64,000 bases of DNA, taken from assembly GCA_028819845.1 (NCBI GenBank), contig JAPPKS010000035.1, positions 62,001-126,000 of the forward strand, in the 5' to 3' direction. Positions 36,027-45,166 of this stretch are shown one piece after another. Position numbers and translations under genes: made by a program. Origin of the DNA: Candidatus Poribacteria bacterium. Lineage in GTDB: Bacteria > Poribacteria > WGA-4E > PCPOR2b. Position 1 is the first letter of the stretch. Each line of letters starts with the position of its first letter. The notes below the pieces were generated by a model that saw only the letters and a program-made list of their open reading frames with translations, ran no database searches and was not told where the DNA came from.

Positions 36027-39000
36027 TTACTTCGGTGCTTCCGAATCCCCGTTCTCCGTGGTTTCGTCGTCGCAAGCCGGAATTTCTTCCCCAGTAGTCT
36101 CATCTTCCGCCATTGGTGCGGGCGACTCTTCTGATTCCAAATTTTCCCTGCCTTCCGAAGTCCGATGCCGAGCCCCCAAGTTTTCTACCCAATAAAACAG
36201 CGAAAACAGCACGGGCGCTAAAATCAAGTTGGCAACCGTCGCAGTGATCATACCGCCGAAGGTCGGCACCGCAATCGGTTTCATTAGCTCCGCCCCGGTG
36301 TTGGTGCTGATTTCATACAGCATAATCGGAGCGAGCGCTAACACCGTCGTTGCGGTCGTCATGATGATGGGACGCACACGTAACAAACCCGCGTTGACGG
36401 CGGCTTCCTTAACTGGTTCGCCTCTTCGAACCCGCTCCAGCAGGTATTCCATTAATACAATCCCGTCTTCAACTGCCACACCAAAAAGCGCTATATACCC
36501 AACCCACACGGCGGTGCTGTATTTAATCGCATATCCGCCGCCGAGCGCGGGGGGCACATATTGCATCAACCACTGCATCCACATTCCCCCGATAAACGCG
36601 AACGGCAGCGCTAGGAATATCGCTAGCATCGCGGATGGCGAACGGAACTTAATATAAAGCAGCATGAAAATCACCGCGATGCAGACGGGAACAACAACCA
36701 GTAATCGGGAACGCGCTTCCAATTCCGCTTCATACTGGCCGCTGAATGAATAGAAATAGCCCTGCGGCAGCGTTGGCTTGATTTTCTCGTCGAGTGTCTT
36801 CTGCGCCGCCTCTACGAAGTTGACTAGCCCGATGACATCTGCATCCACATCGCAGAACACCCGCGAAAACAACAAGGTGTTTTCGGATGAGATTTTCGCT
36901 GGACCCGGTCGGCGCTCAATTCTGACCAATTGCCCTAGCGGAATCTGTATGCCCTTGGGCGTTGGGACTAACACCCGCTTTAACGCTTCAACGTTGTCGC
37001 GCAATTCCCGTTTATAGCGAATGCGAACGGGAAAACGCTCCCGCCCTTCGACTGTCGTTGTGATGTTCATGCCGCCAATCGCGGTCATAATAATCTTTTG
37101 CACCGCCCCAATCTTAATCCCATAGCGCGCCGCCTCTTTCCGATCGATATGAAATTCGAGGTACGGTTTGTTTCCAATCCGCTCGGCATACGGCCCCACG
37201 GCGCCCGGTAGTTTGAGCAATTCCTGCTCAATGCGAACCGCAATTTCCTCGATTTTTGCCAAATCAGTTCCGAACACCTTAATACCAATTGGTGTCTGAA
37301 TTCCTGTCGCCAACATGTCGATGCGGTTGCGAATCGGCTGGGTCATAATCGGAGAAACGCCGGGCATACGGCACGATTCGGTGAGATCGTTAATCAGCTC
37401 TGCGCGGGTCTTTGTGCGAAAGTAGATTTTGTGCTCAAGCGTCGGTTCAATCTCTGAGGCGAGTGCGTGAAGCCGGCTTTCTGATTCGCTGTCGCCCAGT
37501 TGACTTGATTCGCCCATCTGCGCCAGAAGTTTTTCCATAACCACCCGTAACAACCAAACTCGGTACAGCTGTTCACGTTGCTCAACAGTGATAAAGGGAT
37601 TGTGATACTCTGTCGCCATTTCATCAATCCGTGCCGCCGCATCATCGGCGATACGCGCTGTAACATCTGTAGTTATATGTCCTGCATGTTCCTTGTTCAG
37701 GATTTCGGCGCTCAAAAGTCGTTCGGCAACGCTGGAAATCAACCTCGCCGCAGCTCCCGATTTGACGGCACGACGCGGCCACGCGGAAGGGTCAACGATG
37801 TTGACGATGGTTTCAAACATCCCAATTGGTGCCGGATCGGTCGCAGTTGTCGCTCTCCCGAGTTTTCCCACCACCATCGAAACCTCGGGGAAACGGTTCA
37901 TAATCATGTCTTGCTTCGACATCACATCTTTGGCTTGCGTAATCGACGCACCGGGCAGCAGCACCGGCATGAACAGCAAATCCCCTTCGTTGAGCGGAGG
38001 CATGAACTCCTGCCCGATATTTTTGTAGAAGGGCGTGAGCGGAATACTCGCGATCAAAATTGCCGCAGCCAAAGCAACTACAACCAGCTTGGTGAATATG
38101 TTTTTGACAGCAAATCGAATAATTGGACCGTAGACGGCTTTTAAAATCCAAGTGATGCCGTCGGCGAATTTTCTCAAAGGGAAACTGGCGATTGCAATAA
38201 TGCGGCCGAAAATGTTGGGGCGGCGCGTTGGATCAGAAAGTAGAATGGATGCCAAAACCGGAACGAGGCTAATCGCGACAATCGCCGCGCCGAGCATCGC
38301 AAAGGTTTTGGTGAACGCCAACGGTTTGAACAGCTTGCCCGCCTGCCCCGTCAACGAAAACACCGGGATAAACGCCACGATAATAATCAGCATCGCGTAA
38401 AATATCGCCGGTCCGACCTCCTTTGCTGCACGCGTTGCGACCTGCAGTTTGCTCTCGCCTTCATGCGGTTCCCGCAGTAGGCGGGTGATGTTTTCCGTCA
38501 TGACGATTCCGGCATCCACCATAACGCCGATCGCAATCGCCATTCCGCCCATGGACATGATATTCGACGGCAAGCCGACGAGTTTCATGCCTAAGAACGA
38601 GAGCAGCACTCCCAACGGCAATACCAGTGCGATAATCAGGCTGTTGGTCACCTGACCTAAAAAGAAGATAATGACGACAGCCGCGACAACGATCTCCTCG
38701 ATTAGCGTGTCTTTTAGTGTTTCCGCCGCGCGGTGAATCAGATGGCTCCGGTCGTAGAAGGGTACTATACGAACCCCGGCGGGAAGGCCCGGTTCAATTT
38801 CAGCAGTCTTCGCTTTCACATTCTCGATTACCCGCAACGGATTGTCGCCGTATCGCATCAACACCACGCCGCCGGTCGCTGGCACGCCCGCTTTGTCCAA
38901 CGCCCCGCGCCGGAAGTCGGGCCCCTCCGTCACTGTGCCTAGGTTCTTGACGTACACCGGTACACCTTCGTGCGCCTTGACTACGATGTCCTCTATGTCC

Positions 39001-39797
39001 TCAATGCTTTTTATGAACCCCAAACCCCGAATAAGGAACTCCATCCCGCCTTCCTCAACCACCTTCGCACCAACATCGACATTGCTGTCCCGAATCGCAT
39101 TATAGACCATCGAAAGCGGCACTTTGTACGCCAAAAGCAGGTTAGGATCGACATCGACTTGATACTGTTTCACGTAACCGCCGACGGATGCGACTTCCGA
39201 TACCCCGTCGGCTGAAGCAAGATAGTATCGAATCGTCCAGTCCTGCAAAGTGCGGAGTTCATGTAAGTCAAGCCTTGAAGCAACCAACGGCTTTCCATCT
39301 TCAGGGCACTTTCCGGGTTGAGCGTACCGTTCTGTCGGATGGTCAGTACAGTAATAGCCGTTTTCGACAGTGTACCAGAATACCTGGCTGATTCCGGTCG
39401 CATCAGGTCCTAAAACCGGCACCACCCCTTGGGGCATGTCCTTCTGCGCGAGATTCATCCGTTCGAGCACTCGGGTTCTCGCCCAATAGAAGTCCACATT
39501 ATCCTTGAAAATGATGTTGATGTATCCGAAACTAAACATTGACGTGGACCGAACATCTTTGACATCGGGGATACCAAGCATGGCAATACTAAGCGGGTAG
39601 ATTACCTGATCTTCAATGTCTCTCGGACTCCTCCCGGACCAATCGGCGAACACGATAACCTGATTTTCGCCGATGTCGGGAATAGCGTCAATCGGAGTAC
39701 GATTCAGCGCCCACCAGCCCGCGGCTGTCAAAAACACGAACGTAACAAGGACGAGTAGACGGTTACCCATGCAGATTTCGATAATTCGGTTTACCAT
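36027..39797 (-). CDS. cusA: CusA/CzcA-type heavy-metal RND efflux pump with extra metal-binding insert
   Basis: Inner-membrane proton-driven pump of the HAE/HME-RND family, exporting metal ions (Cu, Ag, Zn or Co class) through a tripartite complex. It has 1256 residues (E. coli CusA 1047). TM1 starts at about residue 12. The TM4 proton-relay motif GVMVDAGIVMTEN is of the CusA type. The extra length comes from two porter-domain inserts. One is at about 147-175, with Cys150 in YYCTDHP then KCPEDGKPLV, the same metal-binding module as the last one in the partner CusB. The other is of about 130 helical residues in the second half of the porter (near residues 640-770). The tail is acidic. Start 39797 (AGGAAAG leader) matches the family; an ATG at 39824 is possible. 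Confidence 0.93.
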   Translation of the reverse strand: MVNRIIEICMGNRLLVLVTFVFLTAAGWWALNRTPIDAIPDIGENQVIVFADWSGRSPRDIEDQVIYPLSIAMLGIPDVKDVRSTSMFSFGYINIIFKDNVDFYWARTRVLERMNLAQKDMPQGVVPVLGPDATGISQVFWYTVENGYYCTDHPTERYAQPGKCPEDGKPLVASRLDLHELRTLQDWTIRYYLASADGVSEVASVGGYVKQYQVDVDPNLLLAYKVPLSMVYNAIRDSNVDVGAKVVEEGGMEFLIRGLGFIKSIEDIEDIVVKAHEGVPVYVKNLGTVTEGPDFRRGALDKAGVPATGGVVLMRYGDNPLRVIENVKAKTAEIEPGLPAGVRIVPFYDRSHLIHRAAETLKDTLIEEIVVAAVVIIFFLGQVTNSLIIALVLPLGVLLSFLGMKLVGLPSNIMSMGGMAIAIGVMVDAGIVMTENITRLLREPHEGESKLQVATRAAKEVGPAIFYAMLIIIVAFIPVFSLTGQAGKLFKPLAFTKTFAMLGAAIVAISLVPVLASILLSDPTRRPNIFGRIIAIASFPLRKFADGITWILKAVYGPIIRFAVKNIFTKLVVVALAAAILIASIPLTPFYKNIGQEFMPPLNEGDLLFMPVLLPGASITQAKDVMSKQDMIMNRFPEVSMVVGKLGRATTATDPAPIGMFETIVNIVDPSAWPRRAVKSGAAARLISSVAERLLSAEILNKEHAGHITTDVTARIADDAAARIDEMATEYHNPFITVEQREQLYRVWLLRVVMEKLLAQMGESSQLGDSESESRLHALASEIEPTLEHKIYFRTKTRAELINDLTESCRMPGVSPIMTQPIRNRIDMLATGIQTPIGIKVFGTDLAKIEEIAVRIEQELLKLPGAVGPYAERIGNKPYLEFHIDRKEAARYGIKIGAVQKIIMTAIGGMNITTTVEGRERFPVRIRYKRELRDNVEALKRVLVPTPKGIQIPLGQLVRIERRPGPAKISSENTLLFSRVFCDVDADVIGLVNFVEAAQKTLDEKIKPTLPQGYFYSFSGQYEAELEARSRLLVVVPVCIAVIFMLLYIKFRSPSAMLAIFLALPFAFIGGMWMQWLMQYVPPALGGGYAIKYSTAVWVGYIALFGVAVEDGIVLMEYLLERVRRGEPVKEAAVNAGLLRVRPIIMTTATTVLALAPIMLYEISTNTGAELMKPIAVPTFGGMITATVANLILAPVLFSLFYWVENLGARHRTSEGRENLESEESPAPMAEDETTGEEIPACDDETTENGDSEAPK

Positions 39798-39823
39798 AGC
39801 GCTTTCCTGAAGACTGATTGGCA

Positions 39824-41953
39824 TCAATGCCGATGCGGCGGTGCGCTGGATCCTTCGTCGCCGCCGAGCGCACCGCCATACGCACCCGCCGCTGATCCGG
39901 TTAATTGCGTTTGTGAATCGAGGAGGTAGTTCCCATTCGTAACCACTATATCCCCGGGATTCAACCCTTTAATAACGGGATAAAATCGCCGTTTCGCCGC
40001 CCGGCCGTTGTGTTCAACCTCCGCCCATGCTTCTGGCCCCAATTCGACTTCAAGCAACTCGTACCCAGATTCATCCCGGTCTATGAAGACAATCTTCCGT
40101 AACCCGGTGTCAATTACGGCGCTCTTGGGCACCGATAAGACCTCTCCAGTCATCACAAGGGGTTTACCGTCTATAGAACATCTGTCCGGCAGTGTCGCAT
40201 ACTGGTCGGGGTGGTCGGGACAAGCGTACTTGAACACCAGAGGAGGTTCCTGTTGCACAGAAGCCATGCCTACATGGGCAGTTGATTTTGCTGGAACCGT
40301 GCTCTTAACCAAATCCATACCGCAGATGTCGCATTCTATCATTTCATCCGCTTGAACTTCGGGATGCATCGGGCAAACCCACTTCTCTTGCGCCGCGCTT
40401 TCGTGCGGTGATTCCATCTCGGAGTGGCTATGGCCGGCATGGGCATGCGCCTCCACCGGCACCTGTGTTTCAATTAAGTCCATTCCGCAGATGTCGCATT
40501 CTATCATTTCATCCGCTTGAACTTCGGGATGCATCGGGCAAACCCACTTCTCTTGCGTCGTGCTTGCCTGCTGTGATTTCATCTCGGTGTGGCTATGGCC
40601 GGCATGGGCATGCGCCTCCACCGGCACCTGTTTTTCGATTAAGTCCATTCCGCAGATGTCGCATTCACCGAACTCGGACTGTTTTATCTGCGGATGCATC
40701 GGGCACGTCCAAACGGATTCCATCGGCCCCGATACCGCCGCTTCCGGGCGCGTTGATTCAAGATCCATGCCGCAGATGTCGCAATCGCTAGGCATCTCGG
40801 AAGTTATCCATGGGTGCATTGGACACGCATACGCAGCTTTGGGCTGCGCTTCAAGAGCGTAGATTTCCGCTAGCGTGGGCTTCAGCCGGAGCGTGACATA
40901 CATCCCCGGCCGCAACTGTCCGTCCGGGTTGGGCACTTCAATGTGAACTTTCTGCGTTCGAGTTGGCGCGTCAAAGTATGGATAGATGTAGTTGACTTTC
41001 CCATGAAATGTTTGGTCAGGCATCGACTGCGCCGTAATCTCGACATCTTGTCCCATATAGACCCACGGCAGTTCGTATTCGTAGATATCGGCGATAATCC
41101 ACAGGCTTTTCAGATCCGCAATGCGATACAGGTTCGTGCCGCTCTTCACATGTTGCCCCTTGTAAACATTCATGTGGATGACAGTTCCGCCGCTAGGCGC
41201 ATACAACGGCAGCGTCGTCCGCGCCTTACCGTGTTCGCGGATGTCATCTATCTGTTCCAGAGTCAGTCCGAATAGTTCCAGCTTGGATTTCGCCGCTGAA
41301 AGCGTCTGTTCAACAGTACGTTTCAGTTCGGCGTATTGCGTATCCTTTAATTCATCCACACTCTTCAACGCCGTGAGATATTCCTCCTGTGCCGCTAACA
41401 GTTCCGGGCTATAAATCGTAAGAAGTTCATCGCCTTCACGGACATTGATACCGGTGAAGTCAACGTGCAGGTCTTCAATCCAGCCGGATATTCGGGTCGA
41501 AGCATACGCCATACGCGTTTCGTTGTAGTCCAGTACACCCACAGTCCGGATTTCGCGGTTAAGATTGCGAAATTCAACCGATTCGGTGCGAACCGGAATC
41601 AGCGATTTCTGTCTCTCCGTAAGTGTCAGTCCGACGCCTTCGTAAACCGGAATTAAATCCATTTTACACACGGGGCAATCCGCCTCAACGGGCATCTTGA
41701 CCGATGGGTGCATCACGCATGTCCAGTACCTAATTTTTTCCCCATCTGCCGAAGTGACAGCGACTACACCGTGTTCTGCATGTTCTGAATGTTCCGTATG
41801 TTCTGCATGTTCTGCATGCTGCGCCATGCCATCCATAGTCTTTTCCGCGGTGTGTTCTTCGGCCGAATCGGTCCTTCCGCACCCCGCAACAAAACCGATT
41901 GTCAGCAGCAACAGGGGAAAAATTATCGTATTCCGATTGATGTTCTTAATCAT
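39824..41953 (-). CDS. cusB: CusB-type membrane-fusion lipoprotein with six metal-binding modules
   Basis: Periplasmic adaptor of the RND efflux complex. It has 709 residues, against about 400 in E. coli CusB. A lipoprotein signal ends at Cys25 (FVAGC). A His-rich stretch (residues 45-62, H-x-E-H pattern) precedes heavy-metal-binding module 1 (CVMHP...CPVCKMDL, Cys79). The adaptor core (hairpin, lipoyl, barrel) spans about 110-365. A second array then runs from about 376 to 605: four modules of type C-P-M-H-P-x(n)-C-D-I-C-G-M-D-L joined by His-rich linkers (AHAHAGHSH), and a last variant, CPDHP...CSIDGKPL, starting near 577. The C-terminal 100 residues complete the adaptor. Modules 4 and 5 are almost identical. 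The stop codon overlaps a possible cusA start. Confidence 0.93.
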   Translation of the reverse strand: MIKNINRNTIIFPLLLLTIGFVAGCGRTDSAEEHTAEKTMDGMAQHAEHAEHTEHSEHAEHGVVAVTSADGEKIRYWTCVMHPSVKMPVEADCPVCKMDLIPVYEGVGLTLTERQKSLIPVRTESVEFRNLNREIRTVGVLDYNETRMAYASTRISGWIEDLHVDFTGINVREGDELLTIYSPELLAAQEEYLTALKSVDELKDTQYAELKRTVEQTLSAAKSKLELFGLTLEQIDDIREHGKARTTLPLYAPSGGTVIHMNVYKGQHVKSGTNLYRIADLKSLWIIADIYEYELPWVYMGQDVEITAQSMPDQTFHGKVNYIYPYFDAPTRTQKVHIEVPNPDGQLRPGMYVTLRLKPTLAEIYALEAQPKAAYACPMHPWITSEMPSDCDICGMDLESTRPEAAVSGPMESVWTCPMHPQIKQSEFGECDICGMDLIEKQVPVEAHAHAGHSHTEMKSQQASTTQEKWVCPMHPEVQADEMIECDICGMDLIETQVPVEAHAHAGHSHSEMESPHESAAQEKWVCPMHPEVQADEMIECDICGMDLVKSTVPAKSTAHVGMASVQQEPPLVFKYACPDHPDQYATLPDRCSIDGKPLVMTGEVLSVPKSAVIDTGLRKIVFIDRDESGYELLEVELGPEAWAEVEHNGRAAKRRFYPVIKGLNPGDIVVTNGNYLLDSQTQLTGSAAGAYGGALGGDEGSSAPPHRH
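40322..40680. repeat. In-frame 165-bp tandem repeat inside the cusB-like gene
   Basis: The phrase GCAGATGTCGCATT recurs at 40322, 40487 and 40652, giving a period of exactly 165 bp (55 codons). The first two units agree almost base for base over the metal-binding module and its His-rich linker; the third is more diverged. This is a recent in-frame duplication that adds modules. Confidence 0.9.
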
Positions 41954-41956
41954 GGT

Positions 41957-43495
41957 CTACTCCTCCATAGCCTGTTTTGGCAACACCCGTCCGACCGCTT
42001 GTTCTAACTGTGCCAGATGTTGACGATGGTCGCGGAACGCCCGCTGTTCTCCGAGGCGAAATTTTAACAGCGTGCGCTGGGCGTCAAGAAAACTAATGAA
42101 ATCAACCTGCGCAGCTTGATAAGCCGTGTTCGCCGCTTCCAAAGCGCTCCGTGCCTGCGGCAACAGTGTTGTGCGGTATAATGCGATGCTGCGATCAGCA
42201 GTCTCCATACCGAAATGGTGCTTCTTAACTGAAAATCGCGTGTTGTTCTCAAGTTCCGTGAGCTTCTGCTGCATTGCATCTGCCTTAATCTCGACTTCCC
42301 GAATATATGCGTCTTTCTGTCCAAACAACGCTGAATGCTTCGGATTTAGCGTGCGCTGCGTCGAAAAGGTTGGCGATAACTTCATCCGGTTCTCAAAGTA
42401 GCTTGTGCCGAGCGATGCGTCAGGATACGCCATTCGCCCCGCAAGCTGTATTATAAGGTTCATTTTACTAATCACCAGTTTCTGCCTCTGAATTTCCTGC
42501 CGAGACTTAAGTGCAAGGGCGTATAGCTCGCCCAACGGTTGGGCGGCATCCTCATATGCCAAGGGCAGCGGCTTCCCCAGCATCGCATCGGCGGGGCGAT
42601 TCAATAATGTGTTGATTCGAGCGATGACAGTTTCACGCCGCTCTTCTAATGTGATAATTGAGTCGGAAAGTTTGGAAAACTCCACTTGCGCCATGATTAC
42701 GCTGTGATATTTTCCGATGCCGGCGCGAAACTTAGCTTGAGCTATCTGAATCATCTGACGAAGCAGTTCTTGGTTTTCTCGATTGATCTCAATTGCTTCG
42801 TTGAGGTAGAGATAGTCATAATAAGCCAACTTGATATCTGTCACCAAATCTCGAAGTGCAATATCAATTTCCCTTTGGGCGATTTGAACATCTTCGGTGA
42901 CGATTTGCCCTTTCAGTGCCAACATGTCCGGGAATGGAAAATTCATCGCCATCATCTCTTTATGGCGAGGTTGACCGATTTTCGTGTCTAGCTGCTTTGT
43001 AAAGGCGTTGTACTGCCGTAACACGTTGTCCAGATATACCGCTTGGGGATACTGCTCTACGGTGGCTCTCATCTTTTTTCGTGCGGCTTTAATGGCGGGG
43101 CTCCACTCATATCCAATCGCCAATAACAACTCGAGACTCACCGATTCTGCCAATGTCGCCTCAGCCTTCCCCGCCTCCGTTGCGAGTTCCCGATAGGCTT
43201 TCATCTGCGGTACCGAAAAGCCGTAGAACGGTTCCGGAATCGGCGTCTCGCTTTCTAATTGCGCTTGAAATTCTCTCTGAAATTTCAGCACTTTCGCCTC
43301 CACTTCAGTCAAGAAAGCGTCTTCTTCGGTGTGTTCATCAGTATCCGGCCTGGGCGTGTCCATCGCGATTTCAGACCGATAGTATTCGGGTGTCGGCGCA
43401 TCCTCGAATTGCGTCAGTAGGTCTTGATAGGTCGCCTCCCGTCCACTCGCACACGAAAATAGAAATATGGAAAGGAGTAGAATGAAATGCTTCAT
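41957..43495 (-). CDS. TolC-family outer-membrane channel, lipoprotein type
   Basis: Outer-membrane efflux channel of the TolC/CusC family, 512 residues. A lipobox at LFSC puts the modified Cys at residue 15. The two TolC repeats are seen as long amphipathic helices (IEINRENQELLRQMIQIAQAKFRAGIGKYHSVIMAQVEF and the C-terminal ANTAYQAAQVDFISFLDAQRTLL). The N-terminal 110 residues after the lipobox are extra, acidic and not typical of TolC. It overlaps the first TolC gene by 4 bp (ATGA) and ends 3 bp before the cusB-like gene, so it belongs firmly to the efflux operon. Two TolC genes in one efflux operon is unusual. Confidence 0.9.
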   Translation of the reverse strand: MKHFILLLSIFLFSCASGREATYQDLLTQFEDAPTPEYYRSEIAMDTPRPDTDEHTEEDAFLTEVEAKVLKFQREFQAQLESETPIPEPFYGFSVPQMKAYRELATEAGKAEATLAESVSLELLLAIGYEWSPAIKAARKKMRATVEQYPQAVYLDNVLRQYNAFTKQLDTKIGQPRHKEMMAMNFPFPDMLALKGQIVTEDVQIAQREIDIALRDLVTDIKLAYYDYLYLNEAIEINRENQELLRQMIQIAQAKFRAGIGKYHSVIMAQVEFSKLSDSIITLEERRETVIARINTLLNRPADAMLGKPLPLAYEDAAQPLGELYALALKSRQEIQRQKLVISKMNLIIQLAGRMAYPDASLGTSYFENRMKLSPTFSTQRTLNPKHSALFGQKDAYIREVEIKADAMQQKLTELENNTRFSVKKHHFGMETADRSIALYRTTLLPQARSALEAANTAYQAAQVDFISFLDAQRTLLKFRLGEQRAFRDHRQHLAQLEQAVGRVLPKQAMEE

Positions 43496-44823
43496 GGCGA
43501 TATACTCCCTCCAATCAGCCGTTCCAACCGTGCAAGGCTCTGCTGATAGTCGGTGATTGCGCGAAGCCGCGCCAAGTTAAAGTTCAGCCAAACGCTCTGC
43601 GTTTCAAGAAACCCCGCGACACTTTTTGTGCCTTCTTGATGCCATGTTTCAGCAACTTCTATTGCATCCTCGGCTTGTGGAATGAGGCTATCTTCGTAAA
43701 GGTCAACCAACCGCCGTGCGTTCTCTAGGCGGAAGTACAGTTTTCTCAGGTTCGCCAACGTGGAGTTTTCCATTGCCCGCTTGTTTTCGATGGCGGCAGC
43801 GCGGTTCAACTCCGCCTCTTGTATCTGACTGCGATTCTTCGTAGAAGACCACGGAATCGAGATGCCGACTCCGATTGAAATCGGATTTTTCCCGCTGTCG
43901 ATAGCATCCGGCATCAGCCCCTCGCCAGTTTCGACGGTCATCAAATCGAGTTTGAAACGCGGTTTCGTTTTCAGCTTAGCGAGCGCAACGGCTTCATCAG
44001 CCTTCTGTATCATCAAATCGGCGATTTGTAATTCTTGTTGCCCCGCCAACACCTTCGTTTGCAAATCGGAGATTGGAATGTCGTGCGCAGTGTATGCCGC
44101 GGGTGCAGGCGGACCCAACGGTGTCTGCGAAGATACGCTAATGAGCGCATTGATTTTCGCCTTTTCGACCTCCTCCAATTCCCGTAACAGAATCAGATCG
44201 TAAGACAGTTGCGCCAACTGGCTTTGCGCCTTAAGGACATCATTTAGCGTTGCTTCACTAGATGCGTAGCGGGTGGTGGCTAAGTTTAATATCTGTGAAA
44301 GCAATTGCTGATTCTGATGGGTGACCTGCCTCGCCCGTTGAAGGTAAGTCAATTCGTGGTAGCTGAGTTTCAAATCGACAATCACGTCGCGCACAACCTT
44401 CTCATATTTTACCCGCTGAATTTCTATCTCCTTCACCGTCACTCGCCCCGCGGCATCAAGTGTGCCGGGGTATGGCAACGCCTGTGAAAAACCGAGGCGG
44501 TGACGCTGCGGTCCAACACGGGTTTCCACACTCCGAGCGAAATAACTGTACATCAGCATCGGATCCGGTAGGGCTGTCACTTGCGGATACTTCTCAATAG
44601 TTGCCTGCCACTTTGCTCGGGCGATTTTGAGTTTGGGGTTGCGCTCGACCGCAAGGCGAATGAGCGTCGGCAAATCAATGCCGTCAGCCAATGCCGCTTC
44701 GGCAGATTCAGGAAGTGATTCTGCCGCCGATGCCGCCTCTTCCGCCTGAGCGCTAAACTCGACCTGAAACAACACCCATACCATAAGGAGCGATAGCCAC
44801 GTCATTGAAATCCGCTTTATCAT
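43492..44823 (-). CDS. TolC-family outer-membrane channel, signal-peptide type
   Basis: A 443-residue TolC/CusC-family protein. A standard signal peptide (IKRISMTWLSLLMVWVLFQVEFSAQA, about residues 2-27) is followed by the TolC helical repeats: LIRLAVERNPKLKIARAKWQATIEKYPQ and, in the second half, DAIEVAETWHQEGTKSVAGFLETQSVWLNF. It ends with ERLIGGSIS. The ATG at 44823 with an AGGAG leader is preferred over an in-frame start at 44862. The gene overlaps the second TolC gene by 4 bp. A 14-bp inverted repeat and a 243-bp mobile-element-like sequence separate it from the YHS gene upstream. Confidence 0.9.
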   Translation of the reverse strand: MIKRISMTWLSLLMVWVLFQVEFSAQAEEAASAAESLPESAEAALADGIDLPTLIRLAVERNPKLKIARAKWQATIEKYPQVTALPDPMLMYSYFARSVETRVGPQRHRLGFSQALPYPGTLDAAGRVTVKEIEIQRVKYEKVVRDVIVDLKLSYHELTYLQRARQVTHQNQQLLSQILNLATTRYASSEATLNDVLKAQSQLAQLSYDLILLRELEEVEKAKINALISVSSQTPLGPPAPAAYTAHDIPISDLQTKVLAGQQELQIADLMIQKADEAVALAKLKTKPRFKLDLMTVETGEGLMPDAIDSGKNPISIGVGISIPWSSTKNRSQIQEAELNRAAAIENKRAMENSTLANLRKLYFRLENARRLVDLYEDSLIPQAEDAIEVAETWHQEGTKSVAGFLETQSVWLNFNLARLRAITDYQQSLARLERLIGGSISP

Positions 44824-44877
44824 AACGGCTCCTATAAAAGAAACTTTCACAGAAATTCTCAAGTAACTAAACCGAGA

Positions 44878-44912
44878 CGCCGGTTCAAACCCGATGCCGG
44901 TTTGAACCGGCG
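44878..44912. repeat. Perfect 14-bp inverted repeat upstream of the first TolC gene
   Basis: Arms CGCCGGTTCAAACC (44878-44891) and GGTTTGAACCGGCG (44899-44912) flank 7 bases. It lies in the leader of the TolC gene, directly beside the element at 44920. No T run follows on the minus strand, so it may be an attenuator, processing site or extragenic palindrome. Confidence 0.8.
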
Positions 44913-44919
44913 AATCTGA

Positions 44920-45162
44920 TTAGGTTCTGTTGACATTTCATCACAACTGAACAATCACAGGGGCAGTGCACAGCCCCGAGACGATTCGTAGGGGTTGGGT
45001 TACCCAACCCTCTTTTCTCAATCATATCTGTATGGTTAGGAGTTTCCCGCCAGCGGTTGATTTGTGGGCGGGGTGACCTAATAAACACTATCGCCCTCGC
45101 TATTCACTCGGTTGATCCCCTACGGTTACGGAGGGATTTACACAAATGTCAACACGCCCTAG
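44920..45162. mobile_element. MITE-like element, family 1, copy 1
   Basis: A 243-bp non-coding element with imperfect terminal inverted repeats: TTAGGTTCTGTTGACATTT at the left and AAATGTCAACACGCCCTAG at the right. It aligns along its whole length, in inverse orientation, with 49394-49641. Shared inner words include TCGTAGGGGTTGGGTT and TGTATGGTT. It has no coding capacity. It sits inside the efflux operon between the YHS gene stop and the first TolC gene. Confidence 0.82.
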
Positions 45163-45166
45163 TCTA

